In this document: positions 34,258-45,771 of the stretch, piece by piece
Layout: each line of letters begins with the position of its first letter
How positions within the stretch are numbered: the stretch's first letter is position 1
NCBI GenBank assembly: GCA_963921935.1
Contig: OY998176.1
Location: 51,609,813-51,673,812 of the forward strand
From: Galeruca laticollis
Lineage: Eukaryota > Arthropoda > Insecta > Coleoptera > Chrysomelidae
Direction of reading: 5' to 3'
DNA length: 64,000 nt
Position numbers and translations under genes: made by a program
The notes under the pieces: generated by a model
What the model was told of the DNA's origin: nothing
The model's input: the letters and a program-made list of their open reading frames with translations, nothing else
The model's database searches: none

Positions 34258-34569
34258 TTATTCCCTACCACAATCGTGTGGGTTTGGAAATAGAGAACCA
34301 GGTTTGTTTCGAGTGAAACTTACTGTTTCTAGAAGTAATTTAGCCAGGTTTGTAATTAACGATCCATACAGAAGCATGCACCTGCTATCTCGGATGCCTC
34401 CTGCGTGATTTGCGGCTTTGAGCTTAGTCCGAAGGTCTTGTGACAGGCAGTAGTTATAAAAGTTTTTCGAAATTTTGTTGATGAAGTTTTTGATAGTGGT
34501 TTTGTCTTTGTCATGTAACCGGTAGTTTTGTGAAAGTTTGGGATATACCGTATTATGCTTTATTGCCAT
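34258..34569 (-). CDS. Unrecognised 103-codon open frame
   Basis: An ATG at 34569 opens a frame to 34258 (MAIKHNTVYPKLSQNYRLHD at the start, NHAGGIRDSRCMLLYGSLIT in the middle). Its composition is more protein-like than neighbouring AT-rich frames. I see no signal peptide, membrane segment or family motif. It could be an exon of a host gene, part of an unknown transposon or chance. Confidence 0.25.
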   Translation of the reverse strand: MAIKHNTVYPKLSQNYRLHDKDKTTIKNFINKISKNFYNYCLSQDLRTKLKAANHAGGIRDSRCMLLYGSLITNLAKLLLETVSFTRNKPGSLFPNPHDCGRE

Positions 34570-34599
34570 TTTGAGACACTAATCCTTTCAATAAAGACA

Positions 34600-35210
34600 A
34601 TGTTTCTCTATATAATGTAAGTCCAGAATATTTAACAGTCCAACTGTCCTGGTTAATTGCACCATGTTTATCATACACCGGCTAAAATAAAAAAGACCCA
34701 CAGATTTAGATTTACTTTTAGGTTAAAACTGCCCAGTTGAAAATTTAATTGGTTTTTAATATTGTATATTGTTATACAACCGCTAATCACCTTAATTGGA
34801 AGCGGAATAGTTTGAATAAAAAAGGCCACATCATCGGTCCCAACGCAGAACCATGAATGTGCAGATTTTACCATTTTCACCTACCTACATTTTCAAGCGT
34901 CTCTAAACTAGTTCTTGACAATGCCAAAACCACGAATCTCTCAACTTCATGCTTAAGGTACGGGGTTTACTGCCTATAACGTGTATCTCAGTCTGCTCCT
35001 ATTCTTCGCAACGCGCATATCGTGAATGTGACAATTGACTTTGCAAGGTTACTAAATGTGGTACATTCGTTGTTTTGGCGTTGTTACTAAATTGTGTAGC
35101 TTGTAACATTCGTATGGTAATTTAATACAGTTTCATTTCGTTTGGTGAATGTACATTATTATTATGTTTCACAACAAAGTTAACAACGTAGAATCCAGAA
35201 CAGAAAAAAT
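34600..35210. other. Interval without recognisable gene
   Basis: No family motif is visible in either strand. It lies just upstream of the DUF7869-type pseudogene and may include that element's 5' region. Confidence 0.35.
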
Positions 35211-35211
35211 A

Positions 35212-37381
35212 ATGAATTTCATGAACAAAAAAGCAATTGATGGACCAAAATGGGACTAAGGTAATATTATAGTTGAATTTGAATTCAAAAAATAAATTTG
35301 TATTCCATTTATTGTTTTAGGTGACCATGGATATAGGAGATAATTGCCAAACACTAGCTCTCGCCGAAAGCCAAAATGTGTTAACTACCAAATAAACGGA
35401 TGAAAATGATTATCACCTTCTTCTACCAATAAACCAGGTAGTTTTTTTAAACGTCTAAAAACTATTTTTTTGACTTAGTTAATTGTTTTAGATGAATGTT
35501 TAGTGGAAGAAAAAGGAACAGTATCTCTTTCCGAAGGATAAAATGTTTCAATAACTGAATTAAACAGTGAATGCGACCAATGTGCATTGTCGTCCGATGA
35601 TTATCAACCTGAAAATGAATCTGACAGCTCAAGCAGCTTTTCTAGCTGTTCCACTTGCTCAAGCTCTTCCAATTCTTCCTAGGACTCAAGTAAAAAATCA
35701 AGCAAGTTAAAAAATATAACAATAAAAAAGTACTCATATTTTATTTTAGGCAAAGTTCAACTGAAAAGGAAAAATATTAGAACTAGGAGAAAATATCAGG
35801 AAATAGAAAAGACTGAGAGGAAAGGCATATTTAAGTGTTAAGAATACAGAAAAACCAGCAAGGCCCTCACTGCCATCCCCGTGCGCTGAACAACCAAAAC
35901 ATAAATGCCTCGAATCTGTTCCAGAAGAGAATAGATCAAAAATTTATGGAGAATTCCGGCAACTTTCGGCATTAGATGATCAACGGAATTTTATTGTTCA
36001 TCATGTTGAACAGATACCAAAAAAAAGATGAATCAACACCTGTATATAGTTTCTCACCGTTTATGGACCAAAAATTAAGGTGTGCCGTGAGTTTTTTATG
36101 TTAACACTCAATGTAACAGATTCATATCTTTACAAAAACGATCTTCTGCTGGAATGGTTGGAAAAGACCGTCGCGGTAAACATACCCCTGCTAGTAAGTT
36201 GAGCGACGATTGTTTGCAAATATTTTATCATTTCCTGCCGTGGGATCCCACTACTGTAGGTCTTTTAGTTTTTTTTAGATCCTACCCTTAACTTGTCCAT
36301 AATGCACATATCTACAAATCACTATGCAAAAACAAAAATATTCCGTATGTTTCAATTGAAAAATATGAACAAGTTTTCAAGGAATACAACCTCGATTTTT
36401 TCAAGACAAAGAAGGACCAGCGCAAGTTATGTTTAGCACAAGAATATATAACTAGAGAGGAAAGGGAAGCCCAAGAAGAATAATTTCAGCGTCCTTTGAG
36501 AAAAGGGGAATTGGCACAGAAGGCCCGCAACGATAATAAGCTGCTAACAAAAGACAATTCTACTTTATTAGCATTCAATTTTGATCTTGAGGCTGTGCTA
36601 ACAACTCCAAGAGGATCTGCAGGACGGATACTCTCTTTGCATAAATTAGCGGTTTACAACTTGACTCTATTCAAAATTGGAAATCAAGATGGGATTTGCC
36701 ACCTATGGGATGAAACCCAAGGTATGAGGTGCTCGAATCAAATTGAGTCTTGTATTTATGAATACGTGGATGTGGTGGCCAATAAAAAAATTCAAATTTT
36801 GCTACTATGTGTGTACCTTTTTTCTGTTCATCCTAACTTGGAGATCATTGATCATTCATTTTTCGAAACCGGACATACCGACATGAAATGCGATTCCATT
36901 CATTCTAAAATTGAGCAGAAAACTAAGAATATTCCTGTATACGTTCCTGAAGGTTGGGCGGAAGTAATACGAAACCACGACCATTTCTAGTAAAAATGAT
37001 GATATTTATTATTTCAAAGGATTTGCAGTGCAAAACTTTGACATGAGCAAAATACCATGACGTAAGGTTTGCTGGGTACGTTATCTCAAATCGGACACGA
37101 CAAAAGTGTTTCACAAAATAGATTTTAACGAACTGTTTCAAGAGATAAACTGCATGAAGAAAATTCGCGGTCGGCCAAAAACGGTAGAGTTAAAAAAAAC
37201 GTATGATTGTGGGTTAGCCATTGCGAAACCAAAATATCAGGAGTTACAAAAAATATGTTCGGATTTCACAATCCCAAAAATTCATAACAGATTTTACAGG
37301 TCATTGAAATATTGTGATATTATTGGGGATAGATTGCCCGAACCAGATGACAGCGAAAATACTTACACGGAGGAAAATTAA
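35212..37381 (+). pseudogene. DUF7869-like insect repeat-family gene, multi-exon, decayed
   Basis: Exon-like segments at 35212-35260, 35321-35437, 35492-35690 and from 35750 are separated by gaps with GT...TTTTAG borders. The third encodes an acidic serine-rich region (ESDSSSSFSSCSTCSSSSNS). Further on, the frames give KRSSAGMVGKDRRGKHTPA, VSIEKYEQVFKEYNLDFFKT and EYITREEREAQEE. Then come LTTPRGSAGRILSLHKLAVY, FETGHTDMKCDSIHSKIEQK and a basic C-terminus to the stop at 37381, near AATAAAA at 37430. This order matches a large, poorly characterised insect protein family that I associate with DUF7869 and with mobile DNA. Stops and frameshifts break it (near 35390, 35680, 36290, 36481 and 36990). 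Its biochemical role is not established. Confidence 0.6.
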
Positions 37382-37700
37382 ATCATACTACTTGATACTT
37401 AATCATATTAATTCACTTTCTAGTATTTTTAATAAAACATTGTCATGAGAAATGATTTTTAGTTTTTATAGTTTATTTGGTCAATCATCCAGAAGATAGC
37501 TATAGATATATAAGTGGTTTCTTTTCTCACTTTAATAAATCCTTAGTGTACATCGTAACATCTACGTTGAAAAAGGCATTCACATCAACATAAATGTAAA
37601 CTTTACTCATTAATTGAATTACAAAATTATTTTTAATAGAACAACATGACATTAACGATTTTTATTGAGTTGATACTCAACGTCAAAATTAAAAAATTAA
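37382..37700. other. Interval between two element remnants
   Basis: This is AT-rich with a polyadenylation-like AATAAAA near 37430. I see no gene and no long terminal repeat for the BEL/Pao remnant that begins at 37701. Confidence 0.4.
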
Positions 37701-40700
37701 CTACATGCATACAAACAAGGAAATGTAGCATTTCGAAGTTTTGCATCCGCGGCCTCTTCGGTCTCTAATTAGAAACGGACCTCCATAGTCTATGCCGACA
37801 TTGAGAAACCGCAAGGATGGATTAACACGATTAGGAGGTAGATTACCCACTATATAATTAGTTGGAAAGGATTTTACTCGAAAACATTTCACACGAGTGC
37901 GTATGATTTTTTTGCAAATATTTCTGCCATCAATGGGCCAGAACCTGTCGCGAACTGAACATAATAACATTTGCAAACCGCAATGCAACAAGTTTATATG
38001 GTAATTTCTTATTATAGTTTCCGTTAAATGATTATTTTTTGGTAGAAGGATTTGATGTTTCTTATCAAACAAACCTTCAGAATTAACAAGTCTCCCGCCG
38101 ACTCGAATAATTTCATTACAAAGAAATGGTTTTAAGTTCAAGATTTTACTATTTTTGGGAAGATCTTTTCCGTTGCGTAAGCAGAGATACTCTTTACGGA
38201 AGCAGTTCAGCTGAACAGTTTTGATTAGAAGCAGAAGTGCATTGTCTAGCTCAGAAGTTTTTAACGAGCCTAGATGCGGTGCGACATTTTCTGATTGAAT
38301 GTTATAGATAAATCTTTCAACAAATGCAGTTATTCGCAGTAATTTGGAGAAATTTGAGATATGGTTAATTAAAGATAGGATGCAATCGAAATTAGAAACT
38401 GTTATCAGGGCTGAAGATACTGTTTTTCTTTCAGGAATGTCTATATCGTAATTGATTTTGCTGGTACCATTCCAAGAAGTGTTGTCGGTTAATAAGAATG
38501 GTGGACCATGCCACCATAGAGTGCAAAACTATAGATTTTGAGGAAAAACACCTCTGGATAGAAGATATGCGGGGTTCTCTGTCCCTTTGACATGATACCA
38601 ATTATTAACATCAGACAAGTTTTGAATTTCGCTGACTCTATTAGCAACGAATGTTTTCCATACGATGGGTTCGGCTCTGATCTATGATAGAGTGATTCTT
38701 GAGTCTGTCCAATGAAACGTATTATGAAAATTAATTTTTAGTGCATTACAAGCTTTATACATTGAATTAGCTAATAGGACAGCACCACAAAATTCCAACC
38801 GGGGAAGGCTTATTTGCTTAAGAGGAGCTACTCGCGACTTTGAACATAGTAGACTAACAAAACATCCTTGATTGGCTATTAAACATCTTATATAAAGATC
38901 TCCTCCATAGGCATTCTCACTCGCATTGGAAAACCCATGGATTTCTATAACGGAGTATTCAGAGCAGACACAATTTCGAGGAACTTTGAAATTGTTTATT
39001 TGAATTAGATTTTTATGGAATTTTAACCAATTTTGTTTCAATGGCTCAGGAACTTCTGCGTCCCAAGATTGTTTCAACTTCCAGAGCTCTTGGATAAACA
39101 GTTTTCCGAAAACGATAATAGGGTTTATCAGTCCTAATGAATCATATATCTGACAGAGTACGGACAATATATTCCGCTTGGTAAAAGTATGATCAGGGGC
39201 CGTGGAAACTGAGTATTGTAAAAAATCGTTGCTGGCATTCCAGTATATGCCAAGGGTTTTATTATTTTCGTTGTCTCCGATAGTAATAAAGCTTGTTTCT
39301 AAAGTAGTATTAACAGAAAATTTATGTAAGATTGAATTATCGTTACACAACCATTTTCTGAGTTCGAAACCTGACTTCTTAAGTAATTCTGAGATGTCTT
39401 TTTGAACTTGTACTATTTCGTATTGGGTGTTAGCTCCCGTTAAAAGATCATCTATATAAAAGTCGTTTTTTATAATAGAACTCACTACAGGAGCATTTTT
39501 CTCGTTTTCATTAGCTATCTGTAATAGCGTTCTTACAGCTAGATAAGGAGCAACAGCTGTACCGTAGCTGACTGTTCTGAGTAAATAAGTTTTTAGTGGT
39601 TTGTTTATATCTGATCTCCAAAAAACTTTTTGATAACACTGATCTGATAAATTTACCAAAATCTGACGATACATTTTAGATATATCACCGGCTATTACAA
39701 ATTTATGAGTTCTAAATCTCGCAAGGATGTCAAAAATGTCATTTTGCAGTGTTGGTCCTACGTATTGGACATCGTCAAGTGACAGTCCACTGTCAGTAGG
39801 GCAACTCGCGTTAAAAACAACACGTCATTTTGTTGTAAGTCTCGAAGATTTTAGAACGGCATGATATGGTATGAAATACTAGTCATCTTTCTCAGATTCG
39901 TCTTCTGAGAGTTCCGACATATGCCCTAGATTTTTATATTCTTCAATGAAGTGGATATAATGTTCGCGTAACTCAAGGTTTTTTATTAGTCGTTTTTCCT
40001 TATTAAAAAATCTACTCTTTGCAATATCTTTTGATCTGCCTAGTTCTGAGAGGTTATCTTTGAAGGGAATTCTTACAACGAATCTACCTGTTTCATCTTT
40101 GGTTGTTGTTCTTTCAAAATATTCTTCACAGTATCGATTATCTTTCGACGTTATTGATTTATTATGGTTATTATTCACGTTTTCTAAAGTCCAGAATTTT
40201 GATACCAAGTTATTTATTTCGTTATCACTGTCAGTGGCTAAATATGTTACAGAAGTGTCAGACTTACATCCCATATTCCCAGCTATTATCCATCCAAACT
40301 TAGAATTGTGTAGCATAGGCAGATTTGTTCTTAATGTTATCTGACCTACAGTTAGAACTTGCCAAAATATATGTGCACCTATAAGTATATCAATCTCACT
40401 GGTTTCATTAAATGTTGGATCAGCTAAATTCAGAGTATTGGGAATATTTAAACACTTATTATCAAACGATGATTTTGGCAATTTACCTGTTATCTGGTTA
40501 ATAACTAAACAATTTACATCTACATTAAAACTGTTATGCAAAGACATAATTTCAAACTGATTTTTGATGTTGATCAAACCTTCACCCACTCCTTTCACAG
40601 TATGAGTAATAGGTAGCATAGCCACTCCCGCTTTATTACAAAAGGATTCAGTCACAAAGTTACTCTGGGTTCCGCTATCTAAGAGAACTCGAGCTTTAAA

Positions 40701-40760
40701 TGTATTATTATTAGCTTTTACATTAACTATAGCCGTTGATAAAAGTACTTGGAATGCCAC
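37701..40760 (-). pseudogene. BEL/Pao retrotransposon pol: protease, reverse transcriptase, RNase H, partial integrase
   Basis: Reading leftward from 40760: an aspartic protease (ARVLLDSGTQSNFVTESFC) is followed by a stop at 39879 and the RT (SGLSLDDVQYVGPTLQ, FVIAGDISKMYRQILVNLSD, catalytic FYIDDLLTG). RNase H follows (FSNASENAYGGDLYI, SLPRLEFCGAVLLANS, FHWTDSRITL). After a few stops comes the integrase zinc region (LLPKNNHLTETIIRNYH, then NLLHCGLQMLL) and the first catalytic aspartate in NVGIDYGGPF. It is cut off at about 37701 in the integrase core. Pao-type domain order and the SLPRLE motif identify the family. Only a handful of stops break it, so it is moderately old. Confidence 0.92.
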
Positions 40761-40856
40761 TGGTCGAACAATAAAGCAGGCATCGTAGGATGTATAGTGG
40801 GTTACAGACTCTGAATTTGAATCACTGACCTGCGACTCTTCTGTTATGGCATTTGT

Positions 40857-41310
40857 CTATGGATGCTTGATTATTATTATTATCCAAATGTATGAGAGTT
40901 CATTATGTTTTTGCCGACATTTAATGCACTTTCTAAATTGACATTTTTCTGTCTTATGTTTTGGGCTAAAACAATTCAAACACAGTTTTCGTTTTTTAGC
41001 TCCAGCGTATTTTAAAAATGTTTCACATACATACATCATATGATTATGATTACAAAAATAACATTTAACCTCGCCGCTGTACAAAGAGTAACTCGCATTT
41101 TGTTTCTTGAATTTATCGTATTTCATGATCCCGGTATTTTTGTTTTTATATGGATTGTCGGAACTTAATTTTTCTAGTATTTGACAGCGTTCATTCATAA
41201 AATGTTGCATGTTTACCATCGTTGGTAATTCATTTTGTATTCTGTTGGATTCCCATTCACGTCGTGTAATTTCATCGCTTTTTGAGTAATGATATAAATG
41301 ATTAAACGAT
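40857..41310 (-). pseudogene. BEL/Pao gag C-terminal part with zinc knuckles
   Basis: SDEITRREWESNRIQNELPT leads into QHFMNERCQILEKLSSDNPY. A row of cysteine/histidine motifs follows: CYFCNHNHMMYVC, LCLNCFSPKHKTEKCQ and RKCIKCRQKHN. These are the RNA-binding knuckles at the end of a Pao-type gag. The N-terminal gag and any 5' long terminal repeat are missing: beyond about 41310 the sequence no longer matches and soon becomes hAT sequence. Confidence 0.8.
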
Positions 41311-41429
41311 CACACTGTTTGCACAATCGAGAAGTGTTAAATGCGGCGTTGTCACTGTGAATAAAAAGTATTTAGATGTTCGAACACTTAGTTTATCCTA
41401 GTTTCCTAGTTAACTAATTCTACTACTAC

Positions 41430-41882
41430 TATTACTATTTCCACGAAAAACTGAAATCTGCTCATCTTAAAACTGAATCACGTAGAAAATTATTCCTATA
41501 ATAGCTTGTTGTAAGGCCCTCCACTGCGATTCGTAAGAGTCTATTGTGCCAATATTTAGCTTCTATGTTTATTACATTTTGAATTTCAGAATAAATTATT
41601 TCATTTTCATTAGAACGAGTAGAAGGATCTATCAATTTTAGAAAATTTTCGATATGTAATTTACTCTTCTCATGAATGTTTAAATGTTCACCTTAATGCT
41701 GCCAGTCATTGTAACCAGATTCATCACTATGGTGAACAGATTTCAAATCGATGCCAAAAAAAATGTTACAACAGAAGCAGTGAGGTGAATTTTTTGTTTC
41801 GGAATACACCATCAAAAAATGCTTAATTTTTCTTTGTTTGGTAAAACTCTAAAGGAGTAACTATTGGAAAACTTACGCCCCG
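41430..41882 (-). pseudogene. hAT (ZMYM1-like) transposase, TTF-type zinc finger region
   Basis: Directly after the P-like insertion the frame continues GRKFSNSYSFRVLPNKEKLS, then MVYSETKNSPHCFCCNIFF. This is the TTF-type zinc finger (FCFCC) that follows the FP+D...GR.F..SY pattern in this family. HLNIHEKSKLHIENFLKL and EAKYWHNRLLRIAVEGLTT follow. The order across both sides of the insertion reproduces the family, which shows that the P-like element landed inside this gene. Confidence 0.75.
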
Positions 41883-42949
41883 ACTGCGAACCATGATACT
41901 ATTACTTGAGAAGATAAACCCACTGGGCGATCCAATTTCGTACGACGTTGCGCATGACGCACTCCGAGACAACAATCATCTTGTCGGTTGAAGAAGTATC
42001 GTTTTTGTGCGGTTTTTATTAATTTTTAGTATATTTTCTTATTGTGCATTATAATATTGATATGTTAAATTTTTTATGATTATTATAATAGTGTATAAGA
42101 TATTTTCTTTATGATTTAATGTAGGATTTAGGATTTATACTAGGATAATAAACCTTTAAATGAAGTAGGTAGGTACGTATCTCAATACTATGACAAAGGT
42201 CAAATCTATGTTAAAAATATTATATCCAGTCCATCTTATACATGGTATTTGAGAAGTACAAAAATTTAGTATCAGAAATGAAAAAATTTAGGAAGGAGTA
42301 TAAAAACTTACTACAGAAAAAATTAAGTTCTTAGTCTGACAATAAGAAAAGTCCAATAATATTTTTCCGAAAAATTGACGTTTCAACCGAGGGCGAAAAT
42401 AAACGAATGCAAGAAAACTGATTCTATTTCTAAATTTCCTCTCAATTTTCTCTGAAACAGAAAACTTTCCGAAAAAATGTTTGTTTTTGGCTAATTAGAA
42501 ACTTTATTTTTGCCATGGCAAATTTTTTGATAATCCGATATTTTTTGGTTTTCTAAGCCTACATTTTTTTGTATCTTTTGAACACCCTGTATAAAAAGGA
42601 ACAAATTTGATATTTTCCTAATTTGTTCCGCATTATGCACCAGTCTTTATCAAGAAGAAAATTTTCTGATAGATTAATGATATATTTTTTTCATACAAAA
42701 AAGCGAAAACTAACATTTTTACAGCGTAGTCTGAAGTTTTTGGATTTTTATTGAAAAAGTATATTTTAATTATTTATAAGCGTATAGTAATAACTTGTCT
42801 ACTTTATTTTACAAATAAAAACTAAAATGGAGATTAAAGATTTTACATTTAAAAAACTGTTTTATTTACTTCTATGCAAGAAGTAATAACTAGTCTACAA
42901 TTTTGTTTAATCTATTCAGTAGATATATATTATTCATAAAATTTACTCA

Positions 42950-43500
42950 GTACTTAAGTTAACAGATTCTGCTAAATCCGTTAGGGTTTTAAAATAATTT
43001 AAATGACTCCGCATTGAAATTTTTAAAAATAAAGTCGAGTTCATTACATTTAGTTACAAAATCTGGATTTGGTTTTAGTAGACTGCCTTCCGAAAGATGG
43101 TTTACTCAGGAAAATGACATTTCATTGCTGTTTGGAATATAACCAAACTTATTTTCTGTAAGTCAAATGCAATAAACCCTGCCAAATTTTCTATACCATC
43201 ACATTCAAGTTCTTGTGTGATTTGGTTTTCCTTGTCTGTCCATTCGCCAGCTCAACTTTTTGCTCAAGGATGTATATATTTTTTAAACTCAATCTTTTTT
43301 TAATTATCTATATATTCAAGTTGTTGAACATGCACTTTGATATCTTTTTCCTCAACACCAGCAAAATATTTTCGACCAGCATTTGAATATCGTTAGGTAA
43401 ATTTAAAGCCGTAAATATTAGTCCAGTAAATATTTCAGAATGATGGACATCGTTTTCGTATGTATCAAGGTTATTAATTATAATTTCTTAAGCTTTACGC
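42950..43500 (-). pseudogene. P/THAP9-type transposase C-terminal remnant
   Basis: An exon-like start after TTTCTTTACAG (43499) reads through EIFTGLIFTALNLPNDIQ. Later frames give QELECDGIENLAGFIAFDL and VNHLSEGSLLKPNPDF, then NELDFIFKNFNAESFKLF. This matches the C-terminal pattern of P transposases (E.DG...AGFIA, W...LS.GGL..P). A TGA replaces the expected tryptophan before VNHLS, and frames change at least twice. Confidence 0.6.
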
Positions 43501-43569
43501 ACATTCATCTGTAAAGAAACCAAAAAAAATAAACGGTTTTAACGATTAAACCTAACTTTTCCCCATCTG

Positions 43570-44345
43570 TGGCCCTGAACAATATTCTACCATAAAATTG
43601 TTATTTGTATACACTTCGGAGAATGTATCGTGCTAACAAACCGAAATTTCTCCAAAAATAATACAAAATTTAGTATATCTGGATTTATAGGACCCGCTGT
43701 ACTCGCTCTAGTCAACTGAAAATCAATAGGGTACATCTGTGAACACATTGAACAATATGCAATCATAAAATTGATTAATCGTATACTCTCTGGAGGCTGT
43801 ATCGTGCTAATAAACTGAAAATTCTCCAAAAATGACATAAATTTGATACTTCAAGTACCATATCACCCGTTGTACTGGCTTTGGTGAGCTAAATATCTAC
43901 AGTGTTCATCTTTGAAATGCTCTGAATAATATCCAATCATAAAATTGGTCACTTGTATATACTCCGGAGGCTGTATCGTGCTAACAAACTGAAACTTCTC
44001 TAAAAATGACAAAAATGTCATACTTAAAGTACTGTAGCACCTGTTCTATTGGCTCTGGTGAGCTGAAAATCAATAGAGTTCATCAGTGAGATATTCTGAA
44101 TAATATTCAATCATAAAATTGGTGACTTATTGAACTCCGAAGGCTGTATCGTGCTAACAAACTGAAATTCCTCAAAAAATTATAAAATGTCGTACTTCAA
44201 GTACCACAGAACCCGTTGTACTGGCTCTGCTGAGCTGAAAATCAATAGGGTTCATCTGTGACATGTCCTTAACAATATTCCATAATAAAAAATAAAATGC
44301 GTGACTTATTGCACTCCGGAGGCTGTATCGAGCTAACAAGACATG
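43570..44345. repeat. Tandem array of a 174-bp unit inside the P-like element
   Basis: GTATCGTGCTAA or a close form recurs at 43625, 43799, 43973, 44146 and 44325, a period of 173-179 bp. Each unit also carries CTCCGGAGGCT-type, TCATAAAATTG and TCTCCAAAAATG blocks. The units differ by 10-25 percent by eye. The unit length is not a multiple of three, so the array is not a protein repeat. It probably lies in an intron or untranslated part of the element. Confidence 0.85.
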
Positions 44346-44525
44346 CAAGGAAAAGTGGCCGACGACAACGACAACGACGACGACGACATACACACAGGAT
44401 TTTTTTTCTGAACACCGGTTTTTCGTGTTGTTATTGATGGAAAACGTAAAAATAACTCAAAAAAAATGGGATTACCCATGCGCGTGGGTTTATCTTCTCG
44501 AGTAAAATAGTATCATGACTGCGAA

Positions 44526-44935
44526 CTATCTCTCGGATAAATATCCTTTTTGTTTTGATAATGAACAGGGCTACTTTCAACTAATTAAATATTATTTTGA
44601 CGTAACTTCTTTGGCTATATTGCTGCATCTTCCGAAAGTTTACTCATATTTTCCGTTCTGGTAATTTTTGAAGGTGTTGATTTCTCATTATGAGCGGAAC
44701 TAGAACATGTTGATGGATTGCTTTTTAGATCAGTTTCTTGTCTGCTGCTGATACTTGCTTCAAGTACTGGTTCAGAATAATGGGATTTAGCTGTTTTATT
44801 GTTGTTATTAATATTTGGCAAACTAGACTCGGGGTTTGAAAGCGTAATTTTGACATGGTTTTCCTGTTCTGCCTCTCTTTTTCTTTTATTCAGCAAACTA
44901 TGGTATCCAGACAATTTCTTCTTTTTTTCTGACAT
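44526..44935 (-). pseudogene. hAT (ZMYM1-like) transposase N-terminus
   Basis: It starts MSEKKKKLSGYHSLLNKRKR, the typical basic opening of ZMYM1-like hAT proteins. A serine/asparagine-rich linker follows to a stop at 44615. A frame change later, KKDIYPRDSS leads up to the P-like insertion at 44525. It is joined in sense to the segment at 41882. Confidence 0.7.
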
Positions 44936-45771
44936 CCTGTATACTATAAAGAGATTAATAGGTAAGTAAACAAATTGGCAAATTATTCATGAAAAACGGA
45001 AATGATTCGACGTCTCAAACTGAAATTTGAGAGTATTTTCTCAAAATTACTAATTTCAAATTTTTTAATTTTTCATAAATAATAATTGTTTATCAATTAT
45101 TCTATTAACTTCAATAAACAATGATGTTTATATAATCAAATATAAAATGATTTTTGAGATGCAATTTTTTGGCTTTTAATGTTTTAATAAATCTAAACTA
45201 AATGTTTTGATAAATATAAAATAAAAATTAAATTTTAGATGAACTCACCTTAATTCACAACACAAAACACAAGACTGTAGAAGTACAAAAAACTGATGTT
45301 TCAAAAACAGATATCCTTCACATTTCAAGTTTCTTACATTGCTAGCTTAGACAGGAAAAAAAACTTGTCCGCTCGTTGGTTCGTTGCAAGCCAAATTTCA
45401 AGCTTAAACATGAATAAAATCAGATTTGTTTGAGTTTACACAATTCATGTTATCATGTTACGTAATCGATCGAATAAATGCTATTATTGCGTACTCTCAT
45501 TTGGAAAATATATTATTTTCGAGAAATTCGGTTACCGTGTCTCAAAGAGTGAAAATAAAATAATAAACTATTAAAAAACAATGCAACAACTAGCAATTAC
45601 TTACTGTTTTTTTATCATTATAAATTTTGTTCAGACAACGTTGTTTGTTGCTTTATATTTTTTTTATTTTTGCGTTTTGATGCTTTTGGGCGCCTTAGGC
45701 GCGTCGGCGCCATTGTGCACCACACCACTTTGGCCTTATGTACGGCGCAGGCCTGTTCTGGGGCACAACTG

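Larger units (their letters stand above)
41892..44517 (-). mobile_element. P-element-like DNA transposon (2.6 kb) nested in the hAT gene
   Basis: Inverted ends start CATGATACTATT and continue through GAGAAGATAAACCCAC for about 35 bp (left 41892-41926, right 44483-44517, with a 2-base gap). The terminal CATGAT resembles the ends of Drosophila P elements. ACTGCGAA is repeated at 41883-41890 and 44518-44525, an 8-bp duplication as expected for P elements (one extra C sits at 41891). Inside is a remnant of a P/THAP9-type transposase and a satellite-like array. Most of the transposase, including its THAP domain, was not found. Confidence 0.8.
41430..45771 (-). mobile_element. hAT transposon (ZMYM1-like), 5' part, interrupted by a P-like element
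   Basis: On the minus strand the 5' side lies near 45771 (possible terminal sequence CAGTTGTGCCCCAGAACAGG). An intron with GTGAG...TTATAG borders (45248-44944) follows, and then the ATG at 44935. The transposase frame runs to 44526, is interrupted by the P-like element at 41892-44517, and resumes at 41882 to about 41430. There the element is cut off next to BEL/Pao sequence. The rest of the transposase and the 3' end are missing. Confidence 0.7.

Noticed and set aside
43587..43838. Protein with internal repeats on the minus strand
   Set aside because: The unit of 173-175 bp is not a multiple of three, so repeats fall in different frames. Any similarity within the frame is a by-product of the DNA repeat.
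43570..44345. CRISPR-like array
   Set aside because: The units are 174 bp and vary along their whole length, with no short constant repeat and unique spacers. The context is eukaryotic transposons, so it is a satellite-like tandem repeat.
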